Assembly: GCA_938074565.1 (NCBI GenBank)
Contig: CALJEQ010000005.1
Location: 62,001 to 126,000 of the forward strand
Direction of reading: 5' to 3'
DNA length: 64,000 bases
Source: an uncultured Alkaliphilus sp.
GTDB lineage: Bacteria > Bacillota > Clostridia > Peptostreptococcales > Natronincolaceae
The translations under genes and the position numbers were made by a program. This document shows positions 24,022 to 33,106 of the stretch, piece after piece (within the stretch, counting starts at the first letter, position 1; every line of letters starts with the position of its first letter). The notes under the pieces are model-generated. The model saw only the letters and a list, made by a program, of their open reading frames with translations. It was not told the DNA's origin and made no database searches.

Positions 24022-26664
24022 ATGGAAAAAAAAGGATTGAATGAAATTAGAAAAATGTTTTTAGATTTTTTTGAATCTAAGGAACATTTAGTTGTGCCAA
24101 GTGCCCCGTTAGTGCCACAAAACGATAATAGTTTATTATTGATTAATGCAGGTATGGCACCCTTAAAACCATACTTTTCAGGAACAGAAGTACCACCAAA
24201 AAATAGAATGGCTTCTTGTCAAAAATGTATACGTACAGGGGATATAGAAAACGTGGGAAAAACCTCTCGTCATGCCACCTTCTTTGAAATGTTGGGGAAC
24301 TTCTCTTTTGGAGACTACTTTAAAAAGGAATCTATACAGTGGGGTTGGGAATTTGTTACAGATTACTTAAAATTACCTTTAGATAGAGTTTGGGTTAGTG
24401 TTTATGAGGAAGATAATGAAGCCTACGAAATTTGGAACAAGACAGTTGGTGTACCAGCAGATAAAATTGTTCGATTAGGTAAGGCTGATAACTTTTGGGA
24501 AATAGGAGTAGGTCCTTGTGGACCTTGTTCTGAATTATACTATGATCGGGGAGAAAAATTTGGTTGCGACAGTGCTGACTGTAAACCAGGTTGTGATTGT
24601 GATCGTTTTATTGAGTTTTGGAACCATGTATTTACTCAATTTGATAAGGATGAAGCAGGAACCTATAATCTTTTACCAAAGCCCAACATAGATACAGGAA
24701 TGGGATTAGAGAGAATTGCGTGTATTATGCAAGGAGTAGATTCTATATTTGATGTAGATACAATGCAATATATATTAGAACAGGTTTGTGAAAAAACCTC
24801 AACTAAATACAACCAAGATACTAAAACCAACACTTCTATTAGAATCATAACGGATCATATCCGTTCTATTACTTTTATGGTAAACGACGGAATTATACCT
24901 AGTAATGAGGGAAGAGGTTATGTATTAAGAAGACTTCTTAGAAGAGCTGCTCGACATGGAAAACTTTTAGGAAGAACCAATGCCTTTCTTTTTGAATTGG
25001 TAGATGCAGTAATCAAAATGTATGGTGAAACCTATACAGAATTACAAGAAAACAAAGAATATATTCAAAGAGTTATAAAAGTAGAAGAAGGAAGATTTCA
25101 AGAAACCATTCATCAAGGTGTAGATATTTTAAATGAATATATTACAACTTTAGAAAAGTCTGGTGAGAAGTTGTTGGCAGGCGACATAGCATTTAAGTTA
25201 TATGATACTTTTGGATTCCCATTAGATTTAACCAAAGAAATTTTAGAAGAAAAAGGTTTACAGGTTGACGAAGAAGGCTTCCAAGCAGAAATGGAAAAAC
25301 AAAGAGATAGAGCTAGAAAAGCTAGGGTTGGGGAAGATAATGAAGGTTGGAAGGATGATGTTTTTGCATCTCTAGATAAAACCATTCAAACAAACTTTAC
25401 TGGATATAACTCATTAACGGGTAAAGGTGCAGTGTTATCTATTATCCATAACCAAACAACGGTACAAGAAGTTAAGGTTGGAGAAGAAGCAATACTTATT
25501 TTAAATGAAACACCTTTCTATGGTGAAGGTGGAGGACAAATGGGGGATAAGGGAATTGTCTTTAATGATAATTTTAAAGCAACTGTTACAGACTCTAAAA
25601 AAGGTGTGAATAACAGAATTCATTTATTCGTTAAAGTAGAAGAAGGAAAACTTAATGTTGGAGATACTGTTGGTGGTGAAGTAGACGGATTAATTAGAAA
25701 AAATACCGAGAGAAACCATACTGCCACCCACTTGCTTCACAAGGCATTAAAGGAAGTTGTAGGGCAACATGTGCAACAGGCAGGTTCTTTAGTAACTTCC
25801 GAAAGACTTCGTTTTGACTTCACTCATTTTGAAGGATTAACCCCTCAACAGATTAAGACAATTGAAGAAATGATTAATGAAAAGATCCTTTCTTCTATGG
25901 AAGTAGATGCTTTAGAAACCTCTATTAAAGAAGCAAAGGAAATGGGGGCAGAGGCTTTATTTGGGGAAAAGTATGGAGAAAATGTTAGGGTTGTGAAGGC
26001 TGGCGACTATAGCACAGAACTTTGTGGAGGAACCCATGTTAAAAATACCAGTGAAATTGGAACTTTCCTTATTCTAAGTGAAGCAGGTATTGCAGCAGGC
26101 ACAAGAAGAATTGAAGCATTAACGGGTATAGAAGCTTATAAATATATTAACCAACAGAGAAATACCATTGAAAAAGCAGCAGGAATTGTAAAAACACAAG
26201 AAGCACTTTTAGTAAACCGATTAGAATCAATAATGGTGGAACTAAAGGAAAAGGATAGAGAAATTGATCGTTTAAAGAGCCAATTGGCTTCGGGTGCAAC
26301 GGAACAAATTTTAGCTGATGCAACAGTAATCAATGATACAAAGGTTATATTACACCATATGGGTTCGGCTAGTATGGATGATTTAAGAAAAGTTGCAGAT
26401 GTGATAAAAGCAAAAGTGGATACTGGTGTTATTGTTTTAGCAGGGGAAAGTGAAGGTAAAGCCAACTTTGTGACAGTGGTAACTAAAGACTTAAATAAAA
26501 AAGGTATTCATGCTGGAAACTTAGTAAAAGAGGCTGCAAAAGTTACTGGTGGCGGGGGTGGTGGCCGCCCTGATATGGCTCAAGCAGGTGGAAAAGATGC
26601 TACAAAAATAAATGAAGCACTAGAAACTATAAAATTAATTTTGAAAGATCAAATAATTGGGTAA
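24022..26664 (+). CDS. alaS: Alanine--tRNA ligase
   Basis: An 880-residue class II synthetase. The aminoacylation domain opens with LNEIRKMFLDFFESKEHLVVPS. Motif 2 is CQKCIRTGDIENVGKTSRHATFFEMLGNFSFGDYFK, with an arginine-containing loop. The editing domain has HTATHLLHKAL (HxxxH zinc or editing motif) and CGGTHVKNTSEIG. The C-terminal DHHA1 domain ends in GGGGGGRPDMAQAGG. It charges tRNA-Ala and hydrolyses Ser/Gly mischarging. Expression is governed by the T-box upstream. Full length, with no oddities. Confidence 0.97.
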   Translation: MEKKGLNEIRKMFLDFFESKEHLVVPSAPLVPQNDNSLLLINAGMAPLKPYFSGTEVPPKNRMASCQKCIRTGDIENVGKTSRHATFFEMLGNFSFGDYFKKESIQWGWEFVTDYLKLPLDRVWVSVYEEDNEAYEIWNKTVGVPADKIVRLGKADNFWEIGVGPCGPCSELYYDRGEKFGCDSADCKPGCDCDRFIEFWNHVFTQFDKDEAGTYNLLPKPNIDTGMGLERIACIMQGVDSIFDVDTMQYILEQVCEKTSTKYNQDTKTNTSIRIITDHIRSITFMVNDGIIPSNEGRGYVLRRLLRRAARHGKLLGRTNAFLFELVDAVIKMYGETYTELQENKEYIQRVIKVEEGRFQETIHQGVDILNEYITTLEKSGEKLLAGDIAFKLYDTFGFPLDLTKEILEEKGLQVDEEGFQAEMEKQRDRARKARVGEDNEGWKDDVFASLDKTIQTNFTGYNSLTGKGAVLSIIHNQTTVQEVKVGEEAILILNETPFYGEGGGQMGDKGIVFNDNFKATVTDSKKGVNNRIHLFVKVEEGKLNVGDTVGGEVDGLIRKNTERNHTATHLLHKALKEVVGQHVQQAGSLVTSERLRFDFTHFEGLTPQQIKTIEEMINEKILSSMEVDALETSIKEAKEMGAEALFGEKYGENVRVVKAGDYSTELCGGTHVKNTSEIGTFLILSEAGIAAGTRRIEALTGIEAYKYINQQRNTIEKAAGIVKTQEALLVNRLESIMVELKEKDREIDRLKSQLASGATEQILADATVINDTKVILHHMGSASMDDLRKVADVIKAKVDTGVIVLAGESEGKANFVTVVTKDLNKKGIHAGNLVKEAAKVTGGGGGGRPDMAQAGGKDATKINEALETIKLILKDQIIG

Positions 26665-26667
26665 AAT

Positions 26668-26696
26668 AAAAGGACATGGAACACCATGTCCTTTTG
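26668..26696 (+). terminator. Intrinsic terminator after alaS
   Basis: AAAAGGACATGG-AACA-CCATGTCCTTTT: perfect 12-bp stem. Confidence 0.95.
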
Positions 26697-26875
26697 ACCT
26701 GTTAAAAAATGTTTATGTACACATGAGTATGGCTTGAAGGCTTTGGTATTAGATTAGTTTTTATGGTATTGAAGGAGTGTAGTTATACTTTAGTAAAAAA
26801 TAAATGTTTAATTTGAGGTTGAGAGGTTATATATGGTAAAATAATATTAACTGGAAAAGAAGGGAGAAATTTAAG

Positions 26876-27130
26876 ATGACTGAAAAAATGAATTATACAA
26901 TGAAATTTAATTTGGATAAAGAAAAAGAAAAGAAGGCAAATGATATTATTACTTCTGTTTACAAAGCATTAGAGGAAAAAGGATATAATCCCATTAATCA
27001 GTTTATAGGATACATATTATCTGGCGATCCTACATATATTACAAATCATAATGAAGCTAGAAGTAATATCCGTAAAATTGAACGGGATGAATTGTTAGAG
27101 GAATTATTAAGATCTTATTTAAAAAAATAA
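26876..27130 (+). CDS. ireB: IreB family regulatory phosphoprotein (UPF0297, YrzL)
   Basis: An 84-residue protein. [60 protein letters not shown] is nearly the consensus for UPF0297. The Enterococcus protein is a substrate of the PASTA kinase IreK and modulates cephalosporin tolerance; the threonine-containing N terminus seen there is [10 protein letters not shown] here. The alaS-ireB-ruvX-DUF1292 order is conserved in Firmicutes, with two extra genes inserted here. Confidence 0.93.
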   Translation: MTEKMNYTMKFNLDKEKEKKANDIITSVYKALEEKGYNPINQFIGYILSGDPTYITNHNEARSNIRKIERDELLEELLRSYLKK

Positions 27131-27145
27131 TGGGAGCGATCTGTT

Positions 27146-29326
27146 TTGAAAATTGCCAGATTAATCTTTATAAAACTATTGATCATTTTAATTTTAGTTG
27201 CTGAATTGTCAGTAGTTTTTGCCCTTGAAGAAAAACAACCTAATCAAAAAGTTGTGATGCTAATTGTTAATCGTGTTGATCTACAGAACTTATTAGAGAT
27301 GAATGAAGTCCAAAGATTAATGGAGGAAGGTTCAATAGGGTTGATGAACATTAGAGCTTCTGGGCGATACAGTGAGTATAAGTCTTATGCCACCATTGGT
27401 TGGGGGACTCGTGCAGAGGCTAATAAAGAGAGTCAGGCATTTTTTAATGTGGATAAGAACAGTACTGCAATTTATCGAAGAAGGTTGGGAGAAATTCCAT
27501 CTGATAAAGGAATTGTTAACCTATCAATTAATCGATTGATACAGCAAAACTATAAAGGGGAATTTGGTGCAGTACCAGGCTCACTTGGAGAAATTTTAAG
27601 ACAAAATGGTTTGAAAACTGTGGTGTTAGGCAACGCAGATACAGAAGATGAAAAGAGAAGGGCAGCAGCTCTAATTGCAATGGATAAACAGGGTTATATA
27701 GACTATGGGGATATAAGTAGTAAATTAATTATGGAAAATTTTTCAAAGCCCTTTGGAATTCAAACCAATTATGATTTACTTTTTGAAGAATTTACAGAAT
27801 TATACCCTCAAGGGGACTTTTTTGTAATTGAAACCGGTGATTTATCAAGACTAGAAAGTTATAAGAATAATCTTAATAGAACAGCATATCAAAACCATAG
27901 GAAAGCAATATTACAAGAAATTAATCAATTTACAGAAAAAGTTACTAATCATATAGAAGGCGATCCAACATTGTTAATGTTGGTTGTGCCATATCCTACT
28001 GTTGTCGTCTTTGAATCAGGTGCTAGGCTAACTCCTATTATATTTTATGGAGAGGGTATAACAGGTGGGTTACTAACATCGGATACCACTAGAAGGGAAG
28101 GTATTATCGGTAATATTGATATTGCCCCCACTGTATTAGCTTATTTTGGATTATCGCCAGAGGAAATGACAGGAAGAAGGATTAATGAGTTAAGTACAAA
28201 AAATAACATACAATTTTTAGAACAACTGTATAAAAATGTTGTCAATATTTCACAACAACGATATAAAGTGCTTTATACCTTTGCTGTCTTTGAAATGCTT
28301 GCCTCGGTTTTTGCATTATTGGCTATTATATTTAAAAAGAGGATTCCCAGTCTATGGAGAAGGGGGATTTCTAATGTTTTGATAGCCACCATCGTAGCTC
28401 CTTTTACATTTTTATTAATGCCGATATTTGATTTTCAAACGCCAACTTTAATTTATACTTTATTAATGCTAATAACTTCAATAGTAGTGGTTTCATTAAG
28501 TCTTTTAATCAGAAAAGATTGGGTGAAGATGTTGATTTTATCAACAGGGTTAGTGGTGTTGGGTTTGTTGGTGGACTTAATAACTGGGCAACAATTAATT
28601 AAAAGTTCAATATTGGGATATGACCCAATAATAGGAGCAAGGTACTATGGGATAGGAAATGAATTTGCAGGTGTTTTAATAGGAAGTACTTTAGTTTTTA
28701 CCACAGCCATTGTAGAAAAAAACAAAAAATTAAAATGGTTAGTACCTATTATATATCTAGTTATTGTGGTGGCAATTGGCTTTCCCCAGTGGGGGGCTAA
28801 TGTAGGTGGTACAATTACAGCTATGTTTGCTTTTTTGTTTACTACATTCAAATTACTAGGGGTTAAAATGAATTTTAAAAAATGGTTGTCTATTTGTGGA
28901 ATGGTGGTCATCGCAGTTTCTATTTTTGCTGTTGTAGACATGTTTGTTTTAGAGACTAAGTCCCATTTAGCTGGTGCTATTCAACAAATCTATCGGGGTG
29001 GGCCACTGGTGGTTTTACAAATCATCACCAGAAAAATTGCCATGAACATTAGAATAATGGGAGTTACCATTTGGAGTCGAGTGCTATTAATTGCTATAGT
29101 AGTTATAGGAATACTGTTTTATAAGCCTGTGGGGGTATTGAAAAAAATTGCATCTGCCTACCCTCATTTGGCAGCAGGTTGGACAGGTATATTGGTTGCA
29201 TGTGGTGTTGGTTTTGTTTTTAATGATTCTGGAGTAGTAACAGCTGCTTTAGCAGCAATTTTTCTATCGACATCTATATTATACTTAGTGTTAAATGATT
29301 TAGATGATAAATTAATTAAAGAATAA
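27146..29326 (+). CDS. Membrane protein with extracellular alkaline-phosphatase-like domain
   Basis: A 726-residue protein starting at a TTG with GGGAG upstream. A signal anchor (LIFIKLLIILILVAELSVVFA) leads to about 350 extracytoplasmic residues. Their end, ARLTPIIFYGEGI...NIDIAPTVLAYFGL, resembles the closing part of sulfatase/alkaline phosphatase superfamily domains, where the DxAPT segment follows the metal site. The first metal-site nucleophile motif is not evident (RVDLQNLLEMNEVQRLMEEG and SYATIGWGTRAEA sit where it would be), so catalysis is uncertain. The C-terminal 330 residues hold about ten membrane helices with a YDPIIGARYYGIGNEFAGVLIG motif. Function not recognised; it may act in cell-envelope assembly. 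Lies between ireB and ruvX. Confidence 0.6.
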   Translation: MKIARLIFIKLLIILILVAELSVVFALEEKQPNQKVVMLIVNRVDLQNLLEMNEVQRLMEEGSIGLMNIRASGRYSEYKSYATIGWGTRAEANKESQAFFNVDKNSTAIYRRRLGEIPSDKGIVNLSINRLIQQNYKGEFGAVPGSLGEILRQNGLKTVVLGNADTEDEKRRAAALIAMDKQGYIDYGDISSKLIMENFSKPFGIQTNYDLLFEEFTELYPQGDFFVIETGDLSRLESYKNNLNRTAYQNHRKAILQEINQFTEKVTNHIEGDPTLLMLVVPYPTVVVFESGARLTPIIFYGEGITGGLLTSDTTRREGIIGNIDIAPTVLAYFGLSPEEMTGRRINELSTKNNIQFLEQLYKNVVNISQQRYKVLYTFAVFEMLASVFALLAIIFKKRIPSLWRRGISNVLIATIVAPFTFLLMPIFDFQTPTLIYTLLMLITSIVVVSLSLLIRKDWVKMLILSTGLVVLGLLVDLITGQQLIKSSILGYDPIIGARYYGIGNEFAGVLIGSTLVFTTAIVEKNKKLKWLVPIIYLVIVVAIGFPQWGANVGGTITAMFAFLFTTFKLLGVKMNFKKWLSICGMVVIAVSIFAVVDMFVLETKSHLAGAIQQIYRGGPLVVLQIITRKIAMNIRIMGVTIWSRVLLIAIVVIGILFYKPVGVLKKIASAYPHLAAGWTGILVACGVGFVFNDSGVVTAALAAIFLSTSILYLVLNDLDDKLIKE

Positions 29327-29339
29327 TGGAGAAATGATT

Positions 29340-30299
29340 GTGTTTGAAATAGAAAAAAAGCAATTGGGAAATACAGGATTACAAGTTTCAAAGCTATGTT
29401 TTGGTAGTTTAACTATGGGGCCACTACAAAAAAATATGTCCCCCAAAGAAGGTGGCGACCTTATCAAATATGGTTTTGAAAAGGGAATTAATTTCATCGA
29501 TACGGCTGAATTATATGGTACTTACCCCCATATTAAAGAGGCGTTAAAGGATATAAAAAGAGATGAATTTGTTATTGCTACAAAATCCTATGCTTACTCA
29601 AAGGAAACAGCAGAAGAAAGTTTGAATAAGGCAATGAAGGAAATGGGGGTAGATACCATTGATGTTTTTCTCCTCCATGAACAGGAAAATCAGCACACCC
29701 TTAGAGGGCATGAAGAGGCGTTAAATTATTTCTTAAAGATGAAGGAGAAGGGGTATATTAAATCTGTAGGCATATCTACCCATCATATAGCTGCTGTGAA
29801 AGCTTCTTTAAAGTTGAAAGAAATAGAGGTGCTTCATCCAATAGTCAATAAAAATGGTTTAGGAATACAGGATGGAAGTATTGAAGAAATGTTGGAGGTT
29901 TTGCAGGATGCCCATAAAATAGGTAAGGGAATTTACGGAATGAAGCCTTTGGGCGGTGGAAATTTACTTAGAGATTTTCAAGATTCCTTTAATTTTGTAT
30001 TAAATCTTCCCTTTTTAGATTCTATAGCTGTTGGAATGCAAAATAACAATGAGATTGATATTAATGCTGCCATATTTCAAGGACATGCTATGGATGAGGA
30101 ATTAATGAAGAAAGTAACAATAGAAAACAAACAGTTAAATATTGCCCATTGGTGCGAAGTTTGTGGAAATTGTTTGAAGGGTTGTAGCCATCAAGCTTTA
30201 AGTATTGTAGAAAATCAATTGCAGGTGGACCACAATAAATGTGTGCTATGTGGGTATTGCTCTAAGTATTGTCCACAATTTTGCATTAAAGTAGTTTAG
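29340..30299 (+). CDS. Aldo/keto reductase with C-terminal ferredoxin domain
   Basis: About 319 residues. The AKR barrel begins [19 protein letters not shown], with the catalytic tyrosine in [12 protein letters not shown] and the lysine in [11 protein letters not shown]. The C terminus has [16 protein letters not shown] and [16 protein letters not shown], giving two cluster-binding CxxCxxxC sets (the first CxxCxxxxC spacing is slightly irregular). Such fused proteins are common in anaerobes; the substrate is unknown. The ATG at 29334 lies only 2 nt from GGAG, so the GTG at 29340 is preferred. The next gene, ruvX, begins 10 nt after the stop. Confidence 0.85.
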   Translation: MFEIEKKQLGNTGLQVSKLCFGSLTMGPLQKNMSPKEGGDLIKYGFEKGINFIDTAELYGTYPHIKEALKDIKRDEFVIATKSYAYSKETAEESLNKAMKEMGVDTIDVFLLHEQENQHTLRGHEEALNYFLKMKEKGYIKSVGISTHHIAAVKASLKLKEIEVLHPIVNKNGLGIQDGSIEEMLEVLQDAHKIGKGIYGMKPLGGGNLLRDFQDSFNFVLNLPFLDSIAVGMQNNNEIDINAAIFQGHAMDEELMKKVTIENKQLNIAHWCEVCGNCLKGCSHQALSIVENQLQVDHNKCVLCGYCSKYCPQFCIKVV

Positions 30300-30309
30300 G
30301 AGGAGAAGT

Positions 30310-30729
30310 ATGCCAAGAATTATGGGTTTAGATGTTGGGGACAAAACTATTGGAATAGCCGCCAGTGACTTATTGGGTTTCACAGCTCAAGGAATTGAAA
30401 CCATCATAAGAGTAAGTATAAAAAAAGATTTAAGACGTTTAGAAGAATTAGTAGCTGAATATGAAGTTAATAAAATGGTTGTGGGACTACCCAAAAACAT
30501 GAATGGTACTATTGGACCACAGGGAGAGAAAACCATTGAATTTGCTGAAAGATTAAAGAAGCGTTTCCCAAAAGTTGAAGTAGTTATGTGGGATGAGAGA
30601 TTAAGCTCTGTTGCAGCTGAAAGGGCTTTAATACAAGCAGATGTAAGTCGAAAAAAACGTAAAGAAGTAATTGACAAAATGGCTGCTGTATACATTTTAC
30701 AGGGTTATTTACAGAGCATAAGTAAATAA
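30310..30729 (+). CDS. ruvX: Holliday junction resolvase-like protein RuvX/YqgF
   Basis: A 139-residue RNase H-fold protein. [18 protein letters not shown] holds the first catalytic aspartate, [15 protein letters not shown] follows, and [17 protein letters not shown] holds further acidic residues. The family acts in 16S pre-rRNA 5' end processing (YqgF) and possibly in recombination. AGGAGGAG upstream; 10 nt after the aldo/keto reductase gene. Confidence 0.95.
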   Translation: MPRIMGLDVGDKTIGIAASDLLGFTAQGIETIIRVSIKKDLRRLEELVAEYEVNKMVVGLPKNMNGTIGPQGEKTIEFAERLKKRFPKVEVVMWDERLSSVAAERALIQADVSRKKRKEVIDKMAAVYILQGYLQSISK

Positions 30730-30813
30730 TAATTATAAAATAGTATTTTTTTCTAAAAAAATGGTATATAATACTTATGTGGCTTAGACCTAAAAGGAAA
30801 GGAGTTTTTAAAT

Positions 30814-31086
30814 ATGGAAGAAAAAGAAAATTTTATAACATTGGTTGATGAGGAAGGTAAAGAAGAGGAGTTTGAAATACTAATGACTCTTGATGTAGAA
30901 GATAAAGAATATGCTATCTTATTAGCAGTAGATGCTGATGAAGATGATGAAGCATACATCTTTAGAATTGTAAGTGAAGAAGAAGACGAGTATACTTTAA
31001 TCGCTATTGAAGATGATGAAGAGTATGAAAATGTTGTGGCTGCATATGATGCAATTATGGAAGCTGAAGATGGTGACGAAGAATAA
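30814..31086 (+). CDS. DUF1292 acidic protein (YrzB-like)
   Basis: A 90-residue, extremely acidic protein. FITLVDEEGKEEEFEILMTLDVEDKEYAILL and DEDDEAYIFRIV match the DUF1292/YrzB family that follows ruvX in Firmicutes. Function unknown. AAGGAG upstream; ends at a hairpin terminator. Confidence 0.9.
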   Translation: MEEKENFITLVDEEGKEEEFEILMTLDVEDKEYAILLAVDADEDDEAYIFRIVSEEEDEYTLIAIEDDEEYENVVAAYDAIMEAEDGDEE

Positions 31087-31116
31087 GATGGACTTACCAA
31101 GTCCATCTCTTCTTTT
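31087..31116. terminator. Terminator after DUF1292 gene
   Basis: GATGGACTT-ACC-AAGTCCATC with a T-rich tail on the plus strand. The last codons of the convergent membrane gene lie within the same hairpin. Confidence 0.85.
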
Positions 31117-31546
31117 TATTTATGGTAAAACTAGATATAAAGGATGCAACAGCAGTAAGGGTTATAAATATACTTAATAAATAAGTACTCAATTGAGTAT
31201 CTAGTTGTCTTAAACCAAAACCAGTTTTAAATAATACTGGAGGTAAAGATAAGGCACGATCGTATCCTAATAAATAATACATAATAGTAAAGGATACAAT
31301 AGGGATGATAATGGTGCCGACTGTTGAAAATAAAGGAAACAGTAACTTACCATGTTGATTATAGCCCTTAATGAAACCAATAATTCCTCCTATAGCTGAT
31401 ATACTGGGGATTATGAAGCCAGGATGAAAATAAGTTTCAAGATCGGGTGCAAATTCATTGGCTAAAACGGCTAAGGTTAATCCGAAGACAAAGCCTAAGA
31501 AGATGCCGTGGATTGAATGTAAAAACAATTGTGTAGATGATTTCAA
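31094..31546 (-). CDS. Small four-helix membrane protein
   Basis: A 150-residue protein starting at a TTG with GAGGGGG upstream. Four membrane helices (GIFLGFVFGLTLAVLA, IIPSISAIGGIIGFIKG, LFPLFSTVGTIIIPIVSFTIMYYL, LSTYLLSIFITLTAVASFISS) and a basic C terminus. No family recognised; function unknown. Transcribed against its neighbours. Confidence 0.6.
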   Translation of the reverse strand: MKSSTQLFLHSIHGIFLGFVFGLTLAVLANEFAPDLETYFHPGFIIPSISAIGGIIGFIKGYNQHGKLLFPLFSTVGTIIIPIVSFTIMYYLLGYDRALSLPPVLFKTGFGLRQLDTQLSTYLLSIFITLTAVASFISSFTINKKKRWTW

Positions 31547-31625
31547 GTTATTAACCCCCTCAATATAATGAACTAACTAACTACATTCGACATTAATTTT
31601 ATTATAACATAAGTAGGTGAAAATT

Positions 31626-32327
31626 ATGAGTATAATTATTGATGGTGTGAAGGTTTTAGGTGTATTTATAAAAAGACTAAATCGTTTTTTAGCAGAAGTC
31701 CTTATAGAAGGTGAAGCACACATTACCCACGTTCCTAATACTGGAAGAATGCAGGAATTGTTAATTCCTGGGGCTAAAATAATATTGAGGAAAATTAACA
31801 ATCCTAATAGAAAAACCTCCTACGATTTACTGTTTGTATATAAAGAAGATCTTTTGGTGGCTATTGATTCTAAACTTCCTAATGTTTTATTAGAAAAATG
31901 TTTTGCTGATGGATTAATTCCTTATTTTGTTGGGTATAATTATATTAAAAGGGAAGTTTTTTACGGAAAAAGTAAATTTGATTTTTCTCTAAACAGTTCT
32001 GATGGTAAACACGCTTTAGTTGAAGCAAAATGTGTAACTTTAGTAAAAGGTTCTGGCATTGCTTCTTTTCCAGATGCCCCCACTGATAGGGGAAGAAAAC
32101 ATGTATTAGAGTTAATAGATGCTGTGGAAGAAGGAATTAGAGGAGCAGTAATTTTTATTATTCAGAGGGATGATGCTGTAAAATTTACTCCTAATAATGA
32201 AATGGATGAAAGATTCTATGAAGCAGTGGTTTTAGCAAAGAAAAAGGGTGTAGAGTTTTTTGCTTATAATTGTGATGTAACACCAGATTCCATAACATTA
32301 GGAAAAGAATTAAGCATAATCATTTGA
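31626..32327 (+). CDS. sfsA: DNA/RNA nuclease SfsA
   Basis: About 233 residues. The start at 31626 (MSIIIDGVKVLGVFI) follows AGGTGA, unlike the track's GTG at 31617. AHVPNTGRMQELLIPG (here ITHVPNTGRMQELLIPG), then SKFDFSL and HALVEAKCVTLV and ASFPDAPTDRGRKHVLEL are the SfsA signatures; D, E and K of the PD-(D/E)XK core are in FDFSL...VEAKC. The name comes from sugar fermentation stimulation, but the protein is a nuclease by family. Monocistronic. Confidence 0.93.
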   Translation: MSIIIDGVKVLGVFIKRLNRFLAEVLIEGEAHITHVPNTGRMQELLIPGAKIILRKINNPNRKTSYDLLFVYKEDLLVAIDSKLPNVLLEKCFADGLIPYFVGYNYIKREVFYGKSKFDFSLNSSDGKHALVEAKCVTLVKGSGIASFPDAPTDRGRKHVLELIDAVEEGIRGAVIFIIQRDDAVKFTPNNEMDERFYEAVVLAKKKGVEFFAYNCDVTPDSITLGKELSIII

Positions 32328-32407
32328 AAATGATGATTGACATAAGCCGTTGAAAAGTATATAATTTTATTTGAAAAGGGTTATTATTTGAGAAATGGGT
32401 GAAATAA

Positions 32408-32842
32408 ATGGAAAACCTAATGGAAGAATTAAAAGAAAAACTAAAAGTAAAGGGTTTAAAGCTCACCCCTCAAAGAAGAGCTACCCTAGAAGTTTTGTTT
32501 AATAATCAAGGTCAACATTTAAACACAGAAGAAATTTATGCCATAGTAAAGGAAAAATGCCCTGAAATTGGACTGGCAACTGTTTATAGAACCTTACAAT
32601 TATTAGATGAAATGGGATTAATATCAAAACTGAATCTAGATGATGGTTGCAGTAGATACGAATTTAATAACCATGATGAAGATCATCAACATCATCATTT
32701 AATCTGCCAAAGCTGTGGAGCAGTTATAGAGGTAGAATTGGATCTATTGGATCAATTGGAAGAAGCTATTGAAAAAGAGTATAGGTTTAGAATAAAAGAT
32801 CATAAGGTAAAGTTTTTCGGGATTTGTTCTAATTGCGATTAG
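32408..32842 (+). CDS. Fur family metalloregulator
   Basis: A 144-residue protein. The winged helix is GLKLTPQRRATLEVLFN to LATVYRTLQLLDEMGLISK. The metal/dimer domain has YEFNNHDEDHQHHHLICQSCGAVIEVE and the final CSNC. Two CxxC pairs give the structural zinc; the His cluster is the sensing site. Whether it is Fur or PerR depends on one metal ligand: the PerR-type Asp would be in NNHDEDHQHH, which has Asp in place, so I leave this open. Gene order gives no hint. Confidence 0.85.
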   Translation: MENLMEELKEKLKVKGLKLTPQRRATLEVLFNNQGQHLNTEEIYAIVKEKCPEIGLATVYRTLQLLDEMGLISKLNLDDGCSRYEFNNHDEDHQHHHLICQSCGAVIEVELDLLDQLEEAIEKEYRFRIKDHKVKFFGICSNCD

Positions 32843-32872
32843 TCTTGCCAGTACTTGCAAGACTTTTTTTAT
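32841..32872 (+). terminator. Intrinsic terminator
   Basis: AGTCTTGC-CAGTACTT-GCAAGACT followed by seven T, overlapping the fur-family stop. Confidence 0.9.
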
Positions 32873-33106
32873 TTTCATAAAGTTTTTTGTCATTCATTGA
32901 CTAATTTTTATTTAAAAATTTTATTTTAGGATAAAATATATATGAGAGAATTAAAAAGAAAAATTAAATTGAAAATAATATTTTAATATAAATGAAATAT
33001 ATGGTAAAATATTTCTTAGGTGTGTAAGTTCGGATAAGTCATTTATATTATATAACATATATAAAGAATGGGCGGATTATAGATAAAAATAAAGGAGTGT
33101 ATCGTA

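Noticed and set aside
30753-31106. 117-aa serine-rich minus-strand ORF
   Set aside because: Antisense shadow of the acidic DUF1292 gene (GAA/GAT codons read as TTC/ATC).
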